Positions 23,347 through 31,781 of a stretch of DNA of 33,616 bases are shown here, piece by piece (within the stretch, counting starts at the first letter, position 1; the number at the start of each line of letters is the position of its first letter). Source of the DNA: Parachlamydiaceae bacterium. Lineage in GTDB: Bacteria > Chlamydiota > Chlamydiia > Chlamydiales > Parachlamydiaceae. Where the stretch lies: NCBI GenBank assembly GCA_025451995.1, contig JANWJE010000020.1:1-33616 (forward strand). The letters are read 5' to 3'. Both the position numbers and the translations under genes were made by a program. The notes beneath the pieces are model-generated. The model had not been told where the DNA came from. It made no database searches and was given only the letters and a program-made list of their open reading frames with translations.

Positions 23347-24933
23347 TTATTTTAAAATCTCTTGAATGATGTTTTTTAAACTCTCTTGCTCGGCTAATTC
23401 CTCTAAAGAAATTTTAAACCGATAGCTCCAATTTTTTTCATTCAAGGTTCCCGGAAAATTAATGCGTTCATCATCGACATTGGGCCAACTGATCCCTGGA
23501 AGGAGAGGTAAATATTCCTGTAATAAATTGATATGAAACAAACTCGAAGAATGATGGCAATCCCATAAGATTTCTTTGAGATGTTCACGGCTGAGTTGGG
23601 GATGATGTGTCCATCCTTTTGCCTCTGCAAAAAGCTTTGTTTCTTCGGGATTGTTTTTCCACCATTGTAGTGTTGTTTCAGAATCATGAGTAGAAAGTGT
23701 GGTCATCGACTCAATATCATAATTTTGTGGTAAAATATATTGCTGATCTCCCTTCCAATTTCTTTCCCATCTCATGACTCTTGTTCCACAAATACCCAAT
23801 GCATTTAGACAGAGTTTCACATCTGGCGGCACAGCACCCAAATCTTCTCCTATTGGCAACATATCGCAAGAAGAGATCATCATTAATAAAATTTTTAAGC
23901 CATGATCAATCCATAGAGTTTCATCTTTTGGGATAAAAAATCCCTCTTTTCCAGTTTTACCAAGAGGAATAGCCCAAATTCTAAAAAATCCCACAATATG
24001 ATCCAGCCGATACATATCATAATATTGACTGGCCCATTGCAATCTTTCAATCCACCAATCGTAGTTCCTACTTTCTATCGCTTCCCATCGATAGATCGGG
24101 AAGCCCCAATTTTGACCCAATTCGCTATAATAATCGGGTGGGGCACCTGCAGAATAGTTCAAATCAAATAATTCTTTATTAAACCAAACATCCGCGCTAT
24201 TTCGACTTATTAAAATGGGAATATCGCCTTTCAAAAAAACACCCTTTTCTTCTGCATACGCTTTAGCTTTTTTAAGTTGGGCATCACACAGGTATTGGAG
24301 AACACAATACCAATCAAATTCTTCCTTTTTTTCATTAGAGATTTGATCAATGAATGGCTGAGTTGGGTTTTTTTCTTCTTCCGGCCAATTTTCCCAACTT
24401 TTTAAGTCATTTTTATGACTTAAAATATTAAAAACACAAAAAGGAACTAGCCAATGGGTTGCTCTTTCAAAGAATTTTTTAAAATCGTCGCTACTGATGA
24501 TGGTTTCACCAAAAGTGCGAAAATAATCCCGTAAAAAGCGATATTTATTTTCCCTGACTTTGGGATAATCAACATTGGCAGCATTGGGGTATTTAGGAAT
24601 GATTTTGAGCTTTTCTTGTAAATCTTTGCTTTCATTAAGATAGGGGAGGGCATTCAACCCAATAAATAAAGGATTTAATGCAAAAGCGGAAATAGCATTA
24701 TAGGGGCTTGTATCATTGCCAGTATCATTGATTGGGAGCAATTGGATGACATCAAAACCCACCGATTGACACCAATCGATCAAAAGGATTAAGTCAGGAT
24801 ATTCTCCAATTCCTGTCGAATCTTTAGAGTGAATGCTAAAAAGGGGAACTGCAATCCCATGATGATGTGAAAAGCCGATTCTTTTCCATTGCCTTTGTGA
24901 AGGACTATAAATTAAGTCCGATAGGTCTTTCAT
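23347..24933 (-). CDS. malQ: 4-alpha-glucanotransferase (amylomaltase)
   Basis: 528 residues, GH77 family. Transfers alpha-1,4-glucan segments in glycogen metabolism, which chlamydiae retain. Motifs: GIGEYPDL, the N-terminal SPYNAISAFALNPLFIGL, YRLDHIVGFFRIW with the catalytic Asp, GEDLGAVPPDV with the acid/base Glu, and LSTHDSETTLQWW with the third acidic residue. It overlaps the chaperone gene upstream by the 4 bases ATGA (24930-24933). Its place directly behind the type III secretion chaperone is the same as in Chlamydia, so a carbohydrate enzyme is co-transcribed with secretion genes. Confidence 0.95.
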   Translation of the reverse strand: MKDLSDLIYSPSQRQWKRIGFSHHHGIAVPLFSIHSKDSTGIGEYPDLILLIDWCQSVGFDVIQLLPINDTGNDTSPYNAISAFALNPLFIGLNALPYLNESKDLQEKLKIIPKYPNAANVDYPKVRENKYRFLRDYFRTFGETIISSDDFKKFFERATHWLVPFCVFNILSHKNDLKSWENWPEEEKNPTQPFIDQISNEKKEEFDWYCVLQYLCDAQLKKAKAYAEEKGVFLKGDIPILISRNSADVWFNKELFDLNYSAGAPPDYYSELGQNWGFPIYRWEAIESRNYDWWIERLQWASQYYDMYRLDHIVGFFRIWAIPLGKTGKEGFFIPKDETLWIDHGLKILLMMISSCDMLPIGEDLGAVPPDVKLCLNALGICGTRVMRWERNWKGDQQYILPQNYDIESMTTLSTHDSETTLQWWKNNPEETKLFAEAKGWTHHPQLSREHLKEILWDCHHSSSLFHINLLQEYLPLLPGISWPNVDDERINFPGTLNEKNWSYRFKISLEELAEQESLKNIIQEILK

Positions 24934-25394
24934 GATATTAATCCGAAAATGCCCGAGGGTTTATCTGAAACCGGCGAGTCTCTATCTAGGGCGGGGATGT
25001 CCCCTTTTTCTATCGCTTCTTTCCAGATTTTTGCTTTATTAATAAATGGAGGAAGACTATTTACAATTTCATGCGGGGACAATTTTATTGGGTCTATTTT
25101 TATAAATAAAATTAATTGATTGGACTTTTGACTAAAACCAAAAATTCCGCAAGATGGAAAGGAAGATGCATTGGATTTCAGGGCTTGTTTAATTAAATTG
25201 TCTCGGTATCGACCCATATGGACGGATCCCAATTTTGATCCAACTAATATGAATCCATATTTTTCCATTTCGATTTGTATGCTAATTCCAATTCCCAAAT
25301 GGATTAAACAAGAGTTATTTTCATCGGGTTCTAATGGACACTTAAAAAACGTTTCAAAAACTTTCAGGAGACCGCCAAATTGTGAACTGACCAT
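24930..25394 (-). CDS. Type III secretion chaperone of CopN (Scc1/SycE-like, CesT family)
   Basis: 154 residues, small, cytosolic, with the alpha-beta-beta-beta-alpha-beta-beta-alpha order expected of CesT chaperones: first helix FGGLLKVFETFFKC, strands CLIHLGIGISIQIEM and YGFILVGSKLG, a helix with RYRDNLIKQALKSN, then NQLILFIKIDP and a last helix with PPFINKAKIWKEAIEKG. By position it corresponds to CT088 (sycE/scc1) of Chlamydia, a CopN chaperone. The ATG is preceded by GAGGAG, which lies in the last codons of the TyeA-like gene; the stop overlaps malQ as ATGA. It shares its frame with the upstream gene across TAG-TGT-ATG. Confidence 0.82.
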   Translation of the reverse strand: MVSSQFGGLLKVFETFFKCPLEPDENNSCLIHLGIGISIQIEMEKYGFILVGSKLGSVHMGRYRDNLIKQALKSNASSFPSCGIFGFSQKSNQLILFIKIDPIKLSPHEIVNSLPPFINKAKIWKEAIEKGDIPALDRDSPVSDKPSGIFGLIS

Positions 25395-25397
25395 ACA

Positions 25398-25736
25398 CTA
25401 CTCCTCATCTTCATCCTCTGCTTGTTCTTCTAACTCCTCTAATTCATCTTCTAAGTCTTCTAAAGCCTCTATTACCGCCATGTATAAATCATCTCGATGT
25501 TGAAGAGATCGATACAATTGAGCGGGTGAAACTTCCTTGATCATATCTCGGATCGTATTCAATACGGCGATTTTAATAAAGACCGCTTCCAAAGGGGTAG
25601 CTGCCAAGGTGTTTACCACTTGCCCTGCAAGCTGCTTCATTTTTTCAGACGATGGGTATCTCTCTTCTGCAATATCAAAAAATAATTTTGCAATCACCTC
25701 AAAATTTAAAAGCGATCGAAATGTTTTGCGATCCAT
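25398..25736 (-). CDS. TyeA-like type III secretion gatekeeper subunit
   Basis: 112 residues. The pattern FEVIAKLFFDIAEERYPSSEKMKQLAG, followed by EAVFIKIAVLNTIRDM and RSLQHRDDLYMAVIEALE, matches TyeA (about 92 residues in Yersinia) and the C-terminal domain of fused gatekeepers such as SepL or chlamydial CopN. The last 20 residues are almost all Asp and Glu. TyeA binds the gatekeeper (YopN/CopN) and holds back effector export. The ATG is two codons past the copN stop and in the same frame (AGT TAG CTT ATG); I see no ribosome binding site, so reinitiation after copN or readthrough of TAG is the likely mode of expression. C. trachomatis CopN is, to my knowledge, one polypeptide of about 420 residues. 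Confidence 0.7.
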   Translation of the reverse strand: MDRKTFRSLLNFEVIAKLFFDIAEERYPSSEKMKQLAGQVVNTLAATPLEAVFIKIAVLNTIRDMIKEVSPAQLYRSLQHRDDLYMAVIEALEDLEDELEELEEQAEDEDEE

Positions 25737-25739
25737 AAG

Positions 25740-26708
25740 CTAACTAATAATGTTGTTTAAAGAGAGGTAACTTTCTATTGTCGGCACATGGGCTTTTGTC
25801 TGTCTGAAAACTCCGACAAGACCTTGCATTTTCAATACGGTTGATCTAAGTTGTGCGAGTTCTGGTCCTTCTAAATTGTTCCTTTTTAAGTTTCCTCCTA
25901 AATAGGTGTTTAAACCTTTAAGTTCAAGCATCATTAATTTATAACCTTTTTTCTCATAAAATTTTCGCAAGTCCTGTAAATCGGGTGGATTGTGGACGAT
26001 ATCGCGGTAGCGTTCTAATGTCCCTTGTAAAGATTGCTGCGTCGATTCAACCACAGCATCGACAGCTCCAATTATCTTTTCAGAGACTTGAATTTTTTCT
26101 GCATTTGCTTTGAAGTGTTTTAATTTGGCAGATTCAACATTTTTTCGAATTCTTTTTAATCGATCTTTCACAAAATGATCGGATTCCGCAATGATTTGGG
26201 CATAGAGAGCTTCTAACAAAAATTCAAACGCTTTTTCGATAAGGGCTGCATCCGGCAGAATACCATCGACAGTCATTCTCCGTCTAATCAAGGCGATCAG
26301 TTGGTCGATATCGATACCTTCGTTAATTCCAATTCCAAGATCTTGGGCTAATTGGCTGAGGAGCAGTGGGTCAAGACGGTATTCTCGATTTCCATGCCTT
26401 TGTGAAAAACCATCAGCCAAGCCATCTGCATCCTCTTTTCGCACTAAAACAGATTCCTTAACATTTTTGGCTTTTTCTGTTTTTACTTCCTTTTTTTTCT
26501 CTAACTTTTGCGTCCGGATTTGTATTCCGACAGTTGAATTCTCTTCCGATTCCCTTTGAAGGGCCTCTTGGCTGGCATCGACCTTTGCTCCTTTCAAAGC
26601 AGTGTCAATCAAACTGCTCTCTTCCATTGTTTCAGAGAGCGCTTCTTTAAATGTGGCCAAATGAGCCATATTAGCCTTGCTCAATTGACTGAAACTTTCG
26701 CCAGACAT
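25740..26708 (-). CDS. sctW: Type III secretion gatekeeper CopN (SctW), without its TyeA domain
   Basis: 322 residues. The N-terminus (SQLSKANMAHLATFKEALSE) is Ser/Thr-rich and unstructured, as expected for a secreted gatekeeper; about 60-130 is a charged linker; 130-322 is helical HrpJ/YopN-like (LDPLLLSQLAQDLG, DQLIALIRRRM, PDLQDLRKFYEKKGYK). In Chlamydia CopN plugs secretion until host contact and is itself exported. Position (between sctV and the chaperone, as CT089) supports the call. AGAGG lies 6 bases before the ATG; the gene follows sctV by 25 bases. The protein ends at TAG exactly where the TyeA domain would begin, and the frame stays open beyond it. Confidence 0.82.
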   Translation of the reverse strand: MSGESFSQLSKANMAHLATFKEALSETMEESSLIDTALKGAKVDASQEALQRESEENSTVGIQIRTQKLEKKKEVKTEKAKNVKESVLVRKEDADGLADGFSQRHGNREYRLDPLLLSQLAQDLGIGINEGIDIDQLIALIRRRMTVDGILPDAALIEKAFEFLLEALYAQIIAESDHFVKDRLKRIRKNVESAKLKHFKANAEKIQVSEKIIGAVDAVVESTQQSLQGTLERYRDIVHNPPDLQDLRKFYEKKGYKLMMLELKGLNTYLGGNLKRNNLEGPELAQLRSTVLKMQGLVGVFRQTKAHVPTIESYLSLNNIIS

Positions 26709-26733
26709 TTTTTACCTCTTGAAAGAGAAAAAA

Positions 26734-28905
26734 TTAAGCAATCTGTATACGCCCTAAAGGTTGTATCCTAATTTCTGGGACAATTTCTTGATAAGAGACA
26801 ACGGATATATCAGTGAATTCCATTTCGATGAGTTTTCGCACAAAACGGCGGACATCAATCGCTGTAAGAATGACAGGAGGTTGGCCTCCTGGTGGCGGAG
26901 GAGAAACAGTGGTTCGCACCCCTTGTAGAATCAATTGTACAGAATCCGGATCCAATGCAAGGTAGGAGCCGGCTGAAGTTTGTTTGATTGCTCCTCTTAC
27001 CATATCTTCTATTTCCGGATCTAAAATATAGACTGATAATACCGATTGACCTTGGGAGTATTTATAACTAATAAAGCGCTTTAATGAGGATCGTACGTAT
27101 TCCGTCAGTAGGACCGTATCTTTTTCCGTTTGAGCCCATTCACCAAGGGCTTCTAGGATGGTTCTTAAATCCTTAATTGAAACTTGCTCTTGAATTAAAC
27201 GCTTAAAAATATCTGTCATCTTTTGCAAAGGGATCAAACGGGTCACTTCTTTCACTAAATCAGGGAAGGATTTTTCCACAAACTCAAGCATCGATTTCAC
27301 TTCTTGAATACCGACAAATTCATTTGCATAATGTCTAAAAAAATAAGATAGATGCAAAATCATCACTTCTAGCGGATTCCAATATTTAATTCCGGCCTTA
27401 TCTAACAACTCTTTGTTTTTTGCATCGACCCAAAGAGAGGGGAGTCCCAATGAATTTTTATACGATGTAAATGTAAGGTTATATCTTTTTAAATTCTCTT
27501 CTGATTCATTTGTCAACAAATGACCTTCGATGATTTTTCCTCGAATAATTGGAACTTCGTTCAAATGGATTGAATATTCATCTTTTTCTAAAATGGGGGA
27601 TTCTGTCCTTACATGGACACCCGGAAAACGAACCCCTAGATCGGCATAGAGTGCTTGTCTCATTTTAGGAATCATTTGATCGATAAAACTAACCCCGCCC
27701 TTTGCCGATTTTTGAATTTCGGTGGTTAATCCTTTTCCCACTTCCAAGACAACTGGTAATGTCAAAGCATAGCTGTCAACACCACCGCCTGCAATGACTT
27801 TGTGCCCTCTAACTGGAGTATCAATACCACCGCCTCCATCGGCGGCCGATTGAATTGTCCCGCCTCCACTGCCGCTCAGCGCATTTTGTTCTTTTTGATC
27901 GCGGCTCCAAAGTGCATAGCCGATCAATCCAAGAGCGGATGAAAGAATAAGAAAAGGGGGCATTGGAAAGCCCGGAACTAAAGCCATCCCCATCAAAAAG
28001 GCGGCGGCAACCATCAAGGCTTTCGGTTGCTTTAATACCTGGCTCGAGATTTCACTCCCTAAATTGTCTGCTTTTTCACTGGAAACCCGAGTGGTTACAA
28101 TACCGGCTGTAATCGAAATCAAAAGGGCCGGAATTTGTGAAATAAGACCATCCCCAATCGATAACAAGGCATACGTTCTCGCAGCGTCCATCGCTTCCAT
28201 GCCATTCAAGGTGACGCCAATGATCATTCCGCCGATGACGTTAATCAAAACGATGATAATCCCCGCAATGGCGTCCCCTTTGACGAACTTCATCGCACCA
28301 TCCATCGCACCATATAGCTGGCTCTCTTTCTGAATGGCGAGTCGTTTTTCACGCGCTTGGTTAGAATCCAATATCCCGGCGCGCATATCGGCATCGATAC
28401 TCATCTGTTTACCGGGCATAGCGTCCAAAGTGAAGCGAGCGGCAACTTCAGCAACCCGTTCAGCACCCTTCGTAATGACCAAAAACTGCACTAAAGTAAT
28501 GATTAAGAAAATAACACCACCGACAACGAAATTTCCCCCTACAACGAAATTTCCGAACTGGAAGATAATCTGCCCTGCATTGGCATGGAGTAAAATTTGC
28601 CTTGTCGAGGCGATATTCAAGCCTAAACGATATAAAGTAGTGATTAAAAGCAGCGATGGAAAGATCGATAAGTGGACAGCGCTTGGAATATAAAGAGCGA
28701 CCATCAATAATGCGATCGAGATGGTTAAATTGAGTGCGATCAAGTAGTCGATGATATGCGGGTTGATCGGCAAAATGATCATCGTCAAAATCCCGATAAT
28801 CAATATAGCCAATGCGACGTCGCTCGAACGCGAAATTGTGCGAAGAGAGCGGTCTCCTCCAAGACGGGCAGTGATTCCATCGAGAATTTTTCTTATAACA
28901 TCCAT
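26734..28905 (-). CDS. sctV: Type III secretion export-gate protein SctV (LcrD/CdsV)
   Basis: 723 residues. Inner-membrane export gate, nonameric in studied systems. About seven or eight membrane helices fall in residues 28-330, including VALAILIIGILTMIILPINP and the conserved FHIPEP-like region LYRLGLNIASTRQILLHANAG with AFGNFVVGG-type sequence. FTLDAMPGKQMSIDADMRAG is the signature loop. The cytosolic C-domain (about 375-723) has QMIPKMRQALYADLGVRFPG and YSYFFRHYANEFVGIQE-like segments. It is separated from sctU by 28 bases containing a GGAG ribosome binding site. FlhA homologues look similar, but the copN/chaperone context points to the secretion-system paralogue. Confidence 0.96.
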   Translation of the reverse strand: MDVIRKILDGITARLGGDRSLRTISRSSDVALAILIIGILTMIILPINPHIIDYLIALNLTISIALLMVALYIPSAVHLSIFPSLLLITTLYRLGLNIASTRQILLHANAGQIIFQFGNFVVGGNFVVGGVIFLIITLVQFLVITKGAERVAEVAARFTLDAMPGKQMSIDADMRAGILDSNQAREKRLAIQKESQLYGAMDGAMKFVKGDAIAGIIIVLINVIGGMIIGVTLNGMEAMDAARTYALLSIGDGLISQIPALLISITAGIVTTRVSSEKADNLGSEISSQVLKQPKALMVAAAFLMGMALVPGFPMPPFLILSSALGLIGYALWSRDQKEQNALSGSGGGTIQSAADGGGGIDTPVRGHKVIAGGGVDSYALTLPVVLEVGKGLTTEIQKSAKGGVSFIDQMIPKMRQALYADLGVRFPGVHVRTESPILEKDEYSIHLNEVPIIRGKIIEGHLLTNESEENLKRYNLTFTSYKNSLGLPSLWVDAKNKELLDKAGIKYWNPLEVMILHLSYFFRHYANEFVGIQEVKSMLEFVEKSFPDLVKEVTRLIPLQKMTDIFKRLIQEQVSIKDLRTILEALGEWAQTEKDTVLLTEYVRSSLKRFISYKYSQGQSVLSVYILDPEIEDMVRGAIKQTSAGSYLALDPDSVQLILQGVRTTVSPPPPGGQPPVILTAIDVRRFVRKLIEMEFTDISVVSYQEIVPEIRIQPLGRIQIA

Positions 28906-28933
28906 GCAATATTCTCCTAAAAAATTAGCCCTA

Positions 28934-30004
28934 TTACTCTATAGGCTCTTCCATTTCTGTTCCATCTTTTAAAGAGGCGACCCAGCGGAGAATTTCAGCC
29001 AGCGCTTCATACGTTTGCTCTGGAACATATTCATTAATTTCACCCTCATCCCACAGTGTATGGGCTAAAGGAATGTTTCTCAATACAGGAATATCATATT
29101 CTTCAGCCAGTTTCATAATCCTTTCTGCCAAAGAATCTTTTCCCATGGCTAAGATGTAGGGGGCAGCATCCACTTCCTTCTTATAACCGATAGCGATCGC
29201 TAGGTGAGTGGGGTTGGTAACAACAGCTTGGGCTTTCCTTACACCTCCGCCTGGCCCCTCTTGATAGGCAATTTCTTGAGCGATTTGTCGCCTTTTACCT
29301 TTGATATGGGGGTCGCCCTCACTATTTTTATATTCTTGTTTGATCTCAAATTTTTCCATCATCATCTCTTTGGCAAACGTATGTTTCTGATAGATAAAAT
29401 CGGCAACTGCGACGATGATAAAAAAAAGACCCACTTTAACGAGCACTTCGATAAGAAAGGCATGGAAAACGAGCAATGCCCCCGAGATCGGTAAAGAGAC
29501 GGTTTGAATGAGGACAGGAACACTCTTTAGCATCACGAGATAAATGATATACCCTGCGATAAAAATCTTAATAATCGATTTGATCAATTCAACTAATGTT
29601 TTAAGCTTAAATTTCGCTTTTAGATTGTCGACCGGGTTAAATTTCTTGATGTCGAACTTAAAAACTTCAGGCGCAAAGACCGGCCCCACCGAGATAAAAG
29701 TGATAGTCACTCCAATGAGTGTCACTAAGCCGAGCGTTGGAATGCTTGCAAAAAAAATGAGCTCATTGGCCTTATAAAATAAGGTCACAATCGCATTGGT
29801 TAAGTTGGGGGCATTGACAGCTCGAAAGGTCCCCACCAAAAAGTCAGCCATATCGTGATATAACATTTGAGATAGCATTAAAACAATAGCGACAGAAGCA
29901 ATAAAAGTAAAAGCAGCTGGTAAGTCTTGCGACTTAGCCACCTGCCCCTTCTTTTTCGCATCTTTCAGCTTTTTCGGGGTCGCCTTTTCGGTTTTTTCGC
30001 CCAT
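28934..30004 (-). CDS. sctU: Type III secretion switch protein SctU (CdsU)
   Basis: 356 residues from the ATG at 30004, which gives the family N-terminus MGEKTEKATPKKLKDAKKKGQVAKSQD. The frame is open to an ATG at 30037, but that lies only about 6 bases behind the predicted transcription start. Four membrane helices (about 28-48, 80-105, 140-165, 185-210), a cytosolic linker, then the autocleavage motif NPTH (264-267) in AVVTNPTHLAIAIGY. Self-cleavage between Asn and Pro switches substrate specificity. The C-terminus (LPLAHTLWDEGE-type helix and EQTYEALAEILRWV) is intact. It is the first gene of the operon. Confidence 0.95.
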   Translation of the reverse strand: MGEKTEKATPKKLKDAKKKGQVAKSQDLPAAFTFIASVAIVLMLSQMLYHDMADFLVGTFRAVNAPNLTNAIVTLFYKANELIFFASIPTLGLVTLIGVTITFISVGPVFAPEVFKFDIKKFNPVDNLKAKFKLKTLVELIKSIIKIFIAGYIIYLVMLKSVPVLIQTVSLPISGALLVFHAFLIEVLVKVGLFFIIVAVADFIYQKHTFAKEMMMEKFEIKQEYKNSEGDPHIKGKRRQIAQEIAYQEGPGGGVRKAQAVVTNPTHLAIAIGYKKEVDAAPYILAMGKDSLAERIMKLAEEYDIPVLRNIPLAHTLWDEGEINEYVPEQTYEALAEILRWVASLKDGTEMEEPIE

Positions 30005-30049
30005 AGTCCAATCCCTAAGAAATGAAAACAAGAACATTCTCCAAATTGT

Positions 30050-30078
30050 ATTATACCGCTTTTTATCAGGCGAGTCAA
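30050..30078 (-). promoter_or_regulatory. Near-consensus promoter of the type III secretion operon
   Basis: On the minus strand TTGACT (30078-30073), a 17-bp spacer and TATAAT (30055-30050): eleven of twelve consensus bases with optimal spacing. Transcription would start near 30043, leaving about 40 bases before the sctU ATG at 30004. Confidence 0.75.
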
Positions 30079-30146
30079 TATAATAAAAATTAATTGAAAA
30101 CTGGGAATTAAGTGAAATTCTAACTTAAGATTTTTTTATTTTTAGT

Positions 30147-31523
30147 TTACCATTCATCATCTTCTCTTAAAATTTGGCCTTTTTGTTGATAAGTAAGGGG
30201 ATTTGCCTGCTTTTGTAAGGGATCTATTATTTCATTTGACTGTTTTTCTAGATCTTTTATCTCCTTTTTAATTTGCGCTATTTTTTCTGAAGAACGGGTT
30301 AGCTTTCCTTTAAATTCTTTGATAAAGGTTGCTTTTGATTGGAATATATCGTAAGTACCAACTATATCATTATGGATATTTTTCCAGGTTTGTAGTTTTT
30401 CATTTTCTTTTGTATTAATATACTTATTGGTTGTTTCTTTTGAGTAAATTAAAAATTGCTTGTGAGCGCCATTTAAAAGATCAATTTCATTTTTTGAAAT
30501 ATCGAACTTTTCCCTTTCTTCTATAAGTGTCATTTTTATGTTTTTTAACTTTTCAAAATTTTCATTATTTTTTTGTTCTGCACTAAATGTATTTTTATGT
30601 GTATCAAGAAGATCAATGAATTTTCTTTTAGATTTTATCATCTCGACTTTCGCTTCACCAAATTCGCTAGATTTAAGCAATTTAAAAAAATTATCTTCTT
30701 CTTGTTTTAATAAAATTTTTAAACTTTCCAATTTTTTTTCTTTATTTTTCCATTCGAAACTATTTTTTTGATTGACTAAGGGAGATGGTGCCTTTTCTTT
30801 TTGCTTGAACGATGCAATATAATTTGAAGACTTGTTAAATTCTTCTTTCAATTGGTCGGGAACAGCTTTTTTAGTGGTGGTAGATTTGTCAGGGTTAGTA
30901 ATATGCTTTGGTGATGATGAGGCTTTCATTCTAAAGATTGGAAATTTTTTTTGTAAGTTTAGTAAATATTTAGAAATAATTGAGTTTGTAAACGTTGAAC
31001 TAGGTCTTAATAAAAAATCTTTAATTGTTAGATAAGACAATGTTCTTTGAATTTTTTTTGGACGTTTAACTAACGCATCACTCTTAATCAAATTTTCACC
31101 AGTATCATTATTAACTTGAATTTCAAGATTTTTTGGAGATTCCTTTACTGCAGCATTTTTGATATTTTCTATATTGCTTAACATTTCAGCAATCTCTTGC
31201 GGCTTATAACCCAAAAGCCCAAGCCTTTTTCTTGCACTGGCTACATTGATCCAGATTTTTATATTTTTACTACCCGGCCTTTTAATTGTTAACTCTTGCC
31301 ATTTCCACTTTTCCTTCAATGGTTCATCAGTACTAATTGCTATTTGTGCTATTTTGTTAGCAAAGTTAATAGTTAAACGCTCTTTTGAAAGTCCTTCACT
31401 GATTACAAAGCCAAACCATTTTACTTGTTCAGCTCCTATTGGACCTCTTTTAATAGAGATATCAGTTTTAGTATATTCATTAAATTTATTGCCGTCGTCA
31501 CGAATATTTAACTCTATGCTCAT
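30147..31523 (-). CDS. Hypothetical coiled-coil protein upstream of the type III secretion operon
   Basis: 458 residues, very Lys/Glu-rich, no signal peptide or membrane segment. The N-terminal 110 residues form a compact mixed region (FVISEGLSKERLTINFANK; IWINVASARKRLGLLGYKPQ). A basic Ser/Thr-rich linker follows (about 120-235). Residues about 255-445 are continuous helix with heptad character (EKKLESLKILLKQEEDNFFK; SEKIAQIKKEIKDLEKQ). No family recognised. AAGG lies just before the ATG. It is in the same direction as sctU, but a strong promoter separates them. A secreted effector or a structural protein are both possible; neither is shown. Confidence 0.5.
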   Translation of the reverse strand: MSIELNIRDDGNKFNEYTKTDISIKRGPIGAEQVKWFGFVISEGLSKERLTINFANKIAQIAISTDEPLKEKWKWQELTIKRPGSKNIKIWINVASARKRLGLLGYKPQEIAEMLSNIENIKNAAVKESPKNLEIQVNNDTGENLIKSDALVKRPKKIQRTLSYLTIKDFLLRPSSTFTNSIISKYLLNLQKKFPIFRMKASSSPKHITNPDKSTTTKKAVPDQLKEEFNKSSNYIASFKQKEKAPSPLVNQKNSFEWKNKEKKLESLKILLKQEEDNFFKLLKSSEFGEAKVEMIKSKRKFIDLLDTHKNTFSAEQKNNENFEKLKNIKMTLIEEREKFDISKNEIDLLNGAHKQFLIYSKETTNKYINTKENEKLQTWKNIHNDIVGTYDIFQSKATFIKEFKGKLTRSSEKIAQIKKEIKDLEKQSNEIIDPLQKQANPLTYQQKGQILREDDEW

Positions 31524-31622
31524 AAAACCTTGTAAAATATAAAATAAATCTCTACTTTAATTTTTAAAAATTAAAATTTATTTCATATTAATTTATTATT
31601 AAAAACATGTATTGATGTATTG

Positions 31623-31705
31623 AGAAAGGGGCCGGGCCAAGAAAGGGGCCGGGCCATGCGATCTGCATAAACAAGAAAGGGGCCGGGCCATGCGATCTGC
31701 ATAAA
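31623..31705. repeat. REP-like repeats upstream of the RAYT gene (three copies)
   Basis: GAAAGGGGCCGGGCC occurs at 31623, 31641 and 31675. The last two copies extend to a 34-bp unit that continues ATGCGATCTGCATAAA. The GC-rich core stands out sharply from AT-rich surroundings. Inverted copies lie downstream of the gene. Confidence 0.85.
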
Positions 31706-31781
31706 TTATGTTGTAAATTTTTTTAAAGTAAGGCATTTTGCTTCTGAGATTTCATCTATTTCTGAGATTAGGAAAACTGTT

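Noticed and set aside
28529-28557. Repeated ACGAAATTTCC in sctV as an internal duplication
   Set aside because: It encodes the NFVVGGNFVVGG segment, a normal feature of the LcrD/FlhA family.
28460-28909. 149-codon open frame inside the 5' part of sctV on the same strand
   Set aside because: It is a shifted frame of a strongly conserved membrane protein gene and has no ribosome binding site or sensible composition.
26734-30004. Assignment of the export genes to a flagellum (FlhA/FlhB)
   Set aside because: The copN, TyeA-like and chaperone genes and malQ reproduce the Chlamydia non-flagellar secretion gene order.
31623-31705. Possible CRISPR array from regularly spaced repeats
   Set aside because: There are only three copies, with no unique spacers of constant length, and the same repeat flanks the RAYT gene in inverted orientation, as REP elements do.
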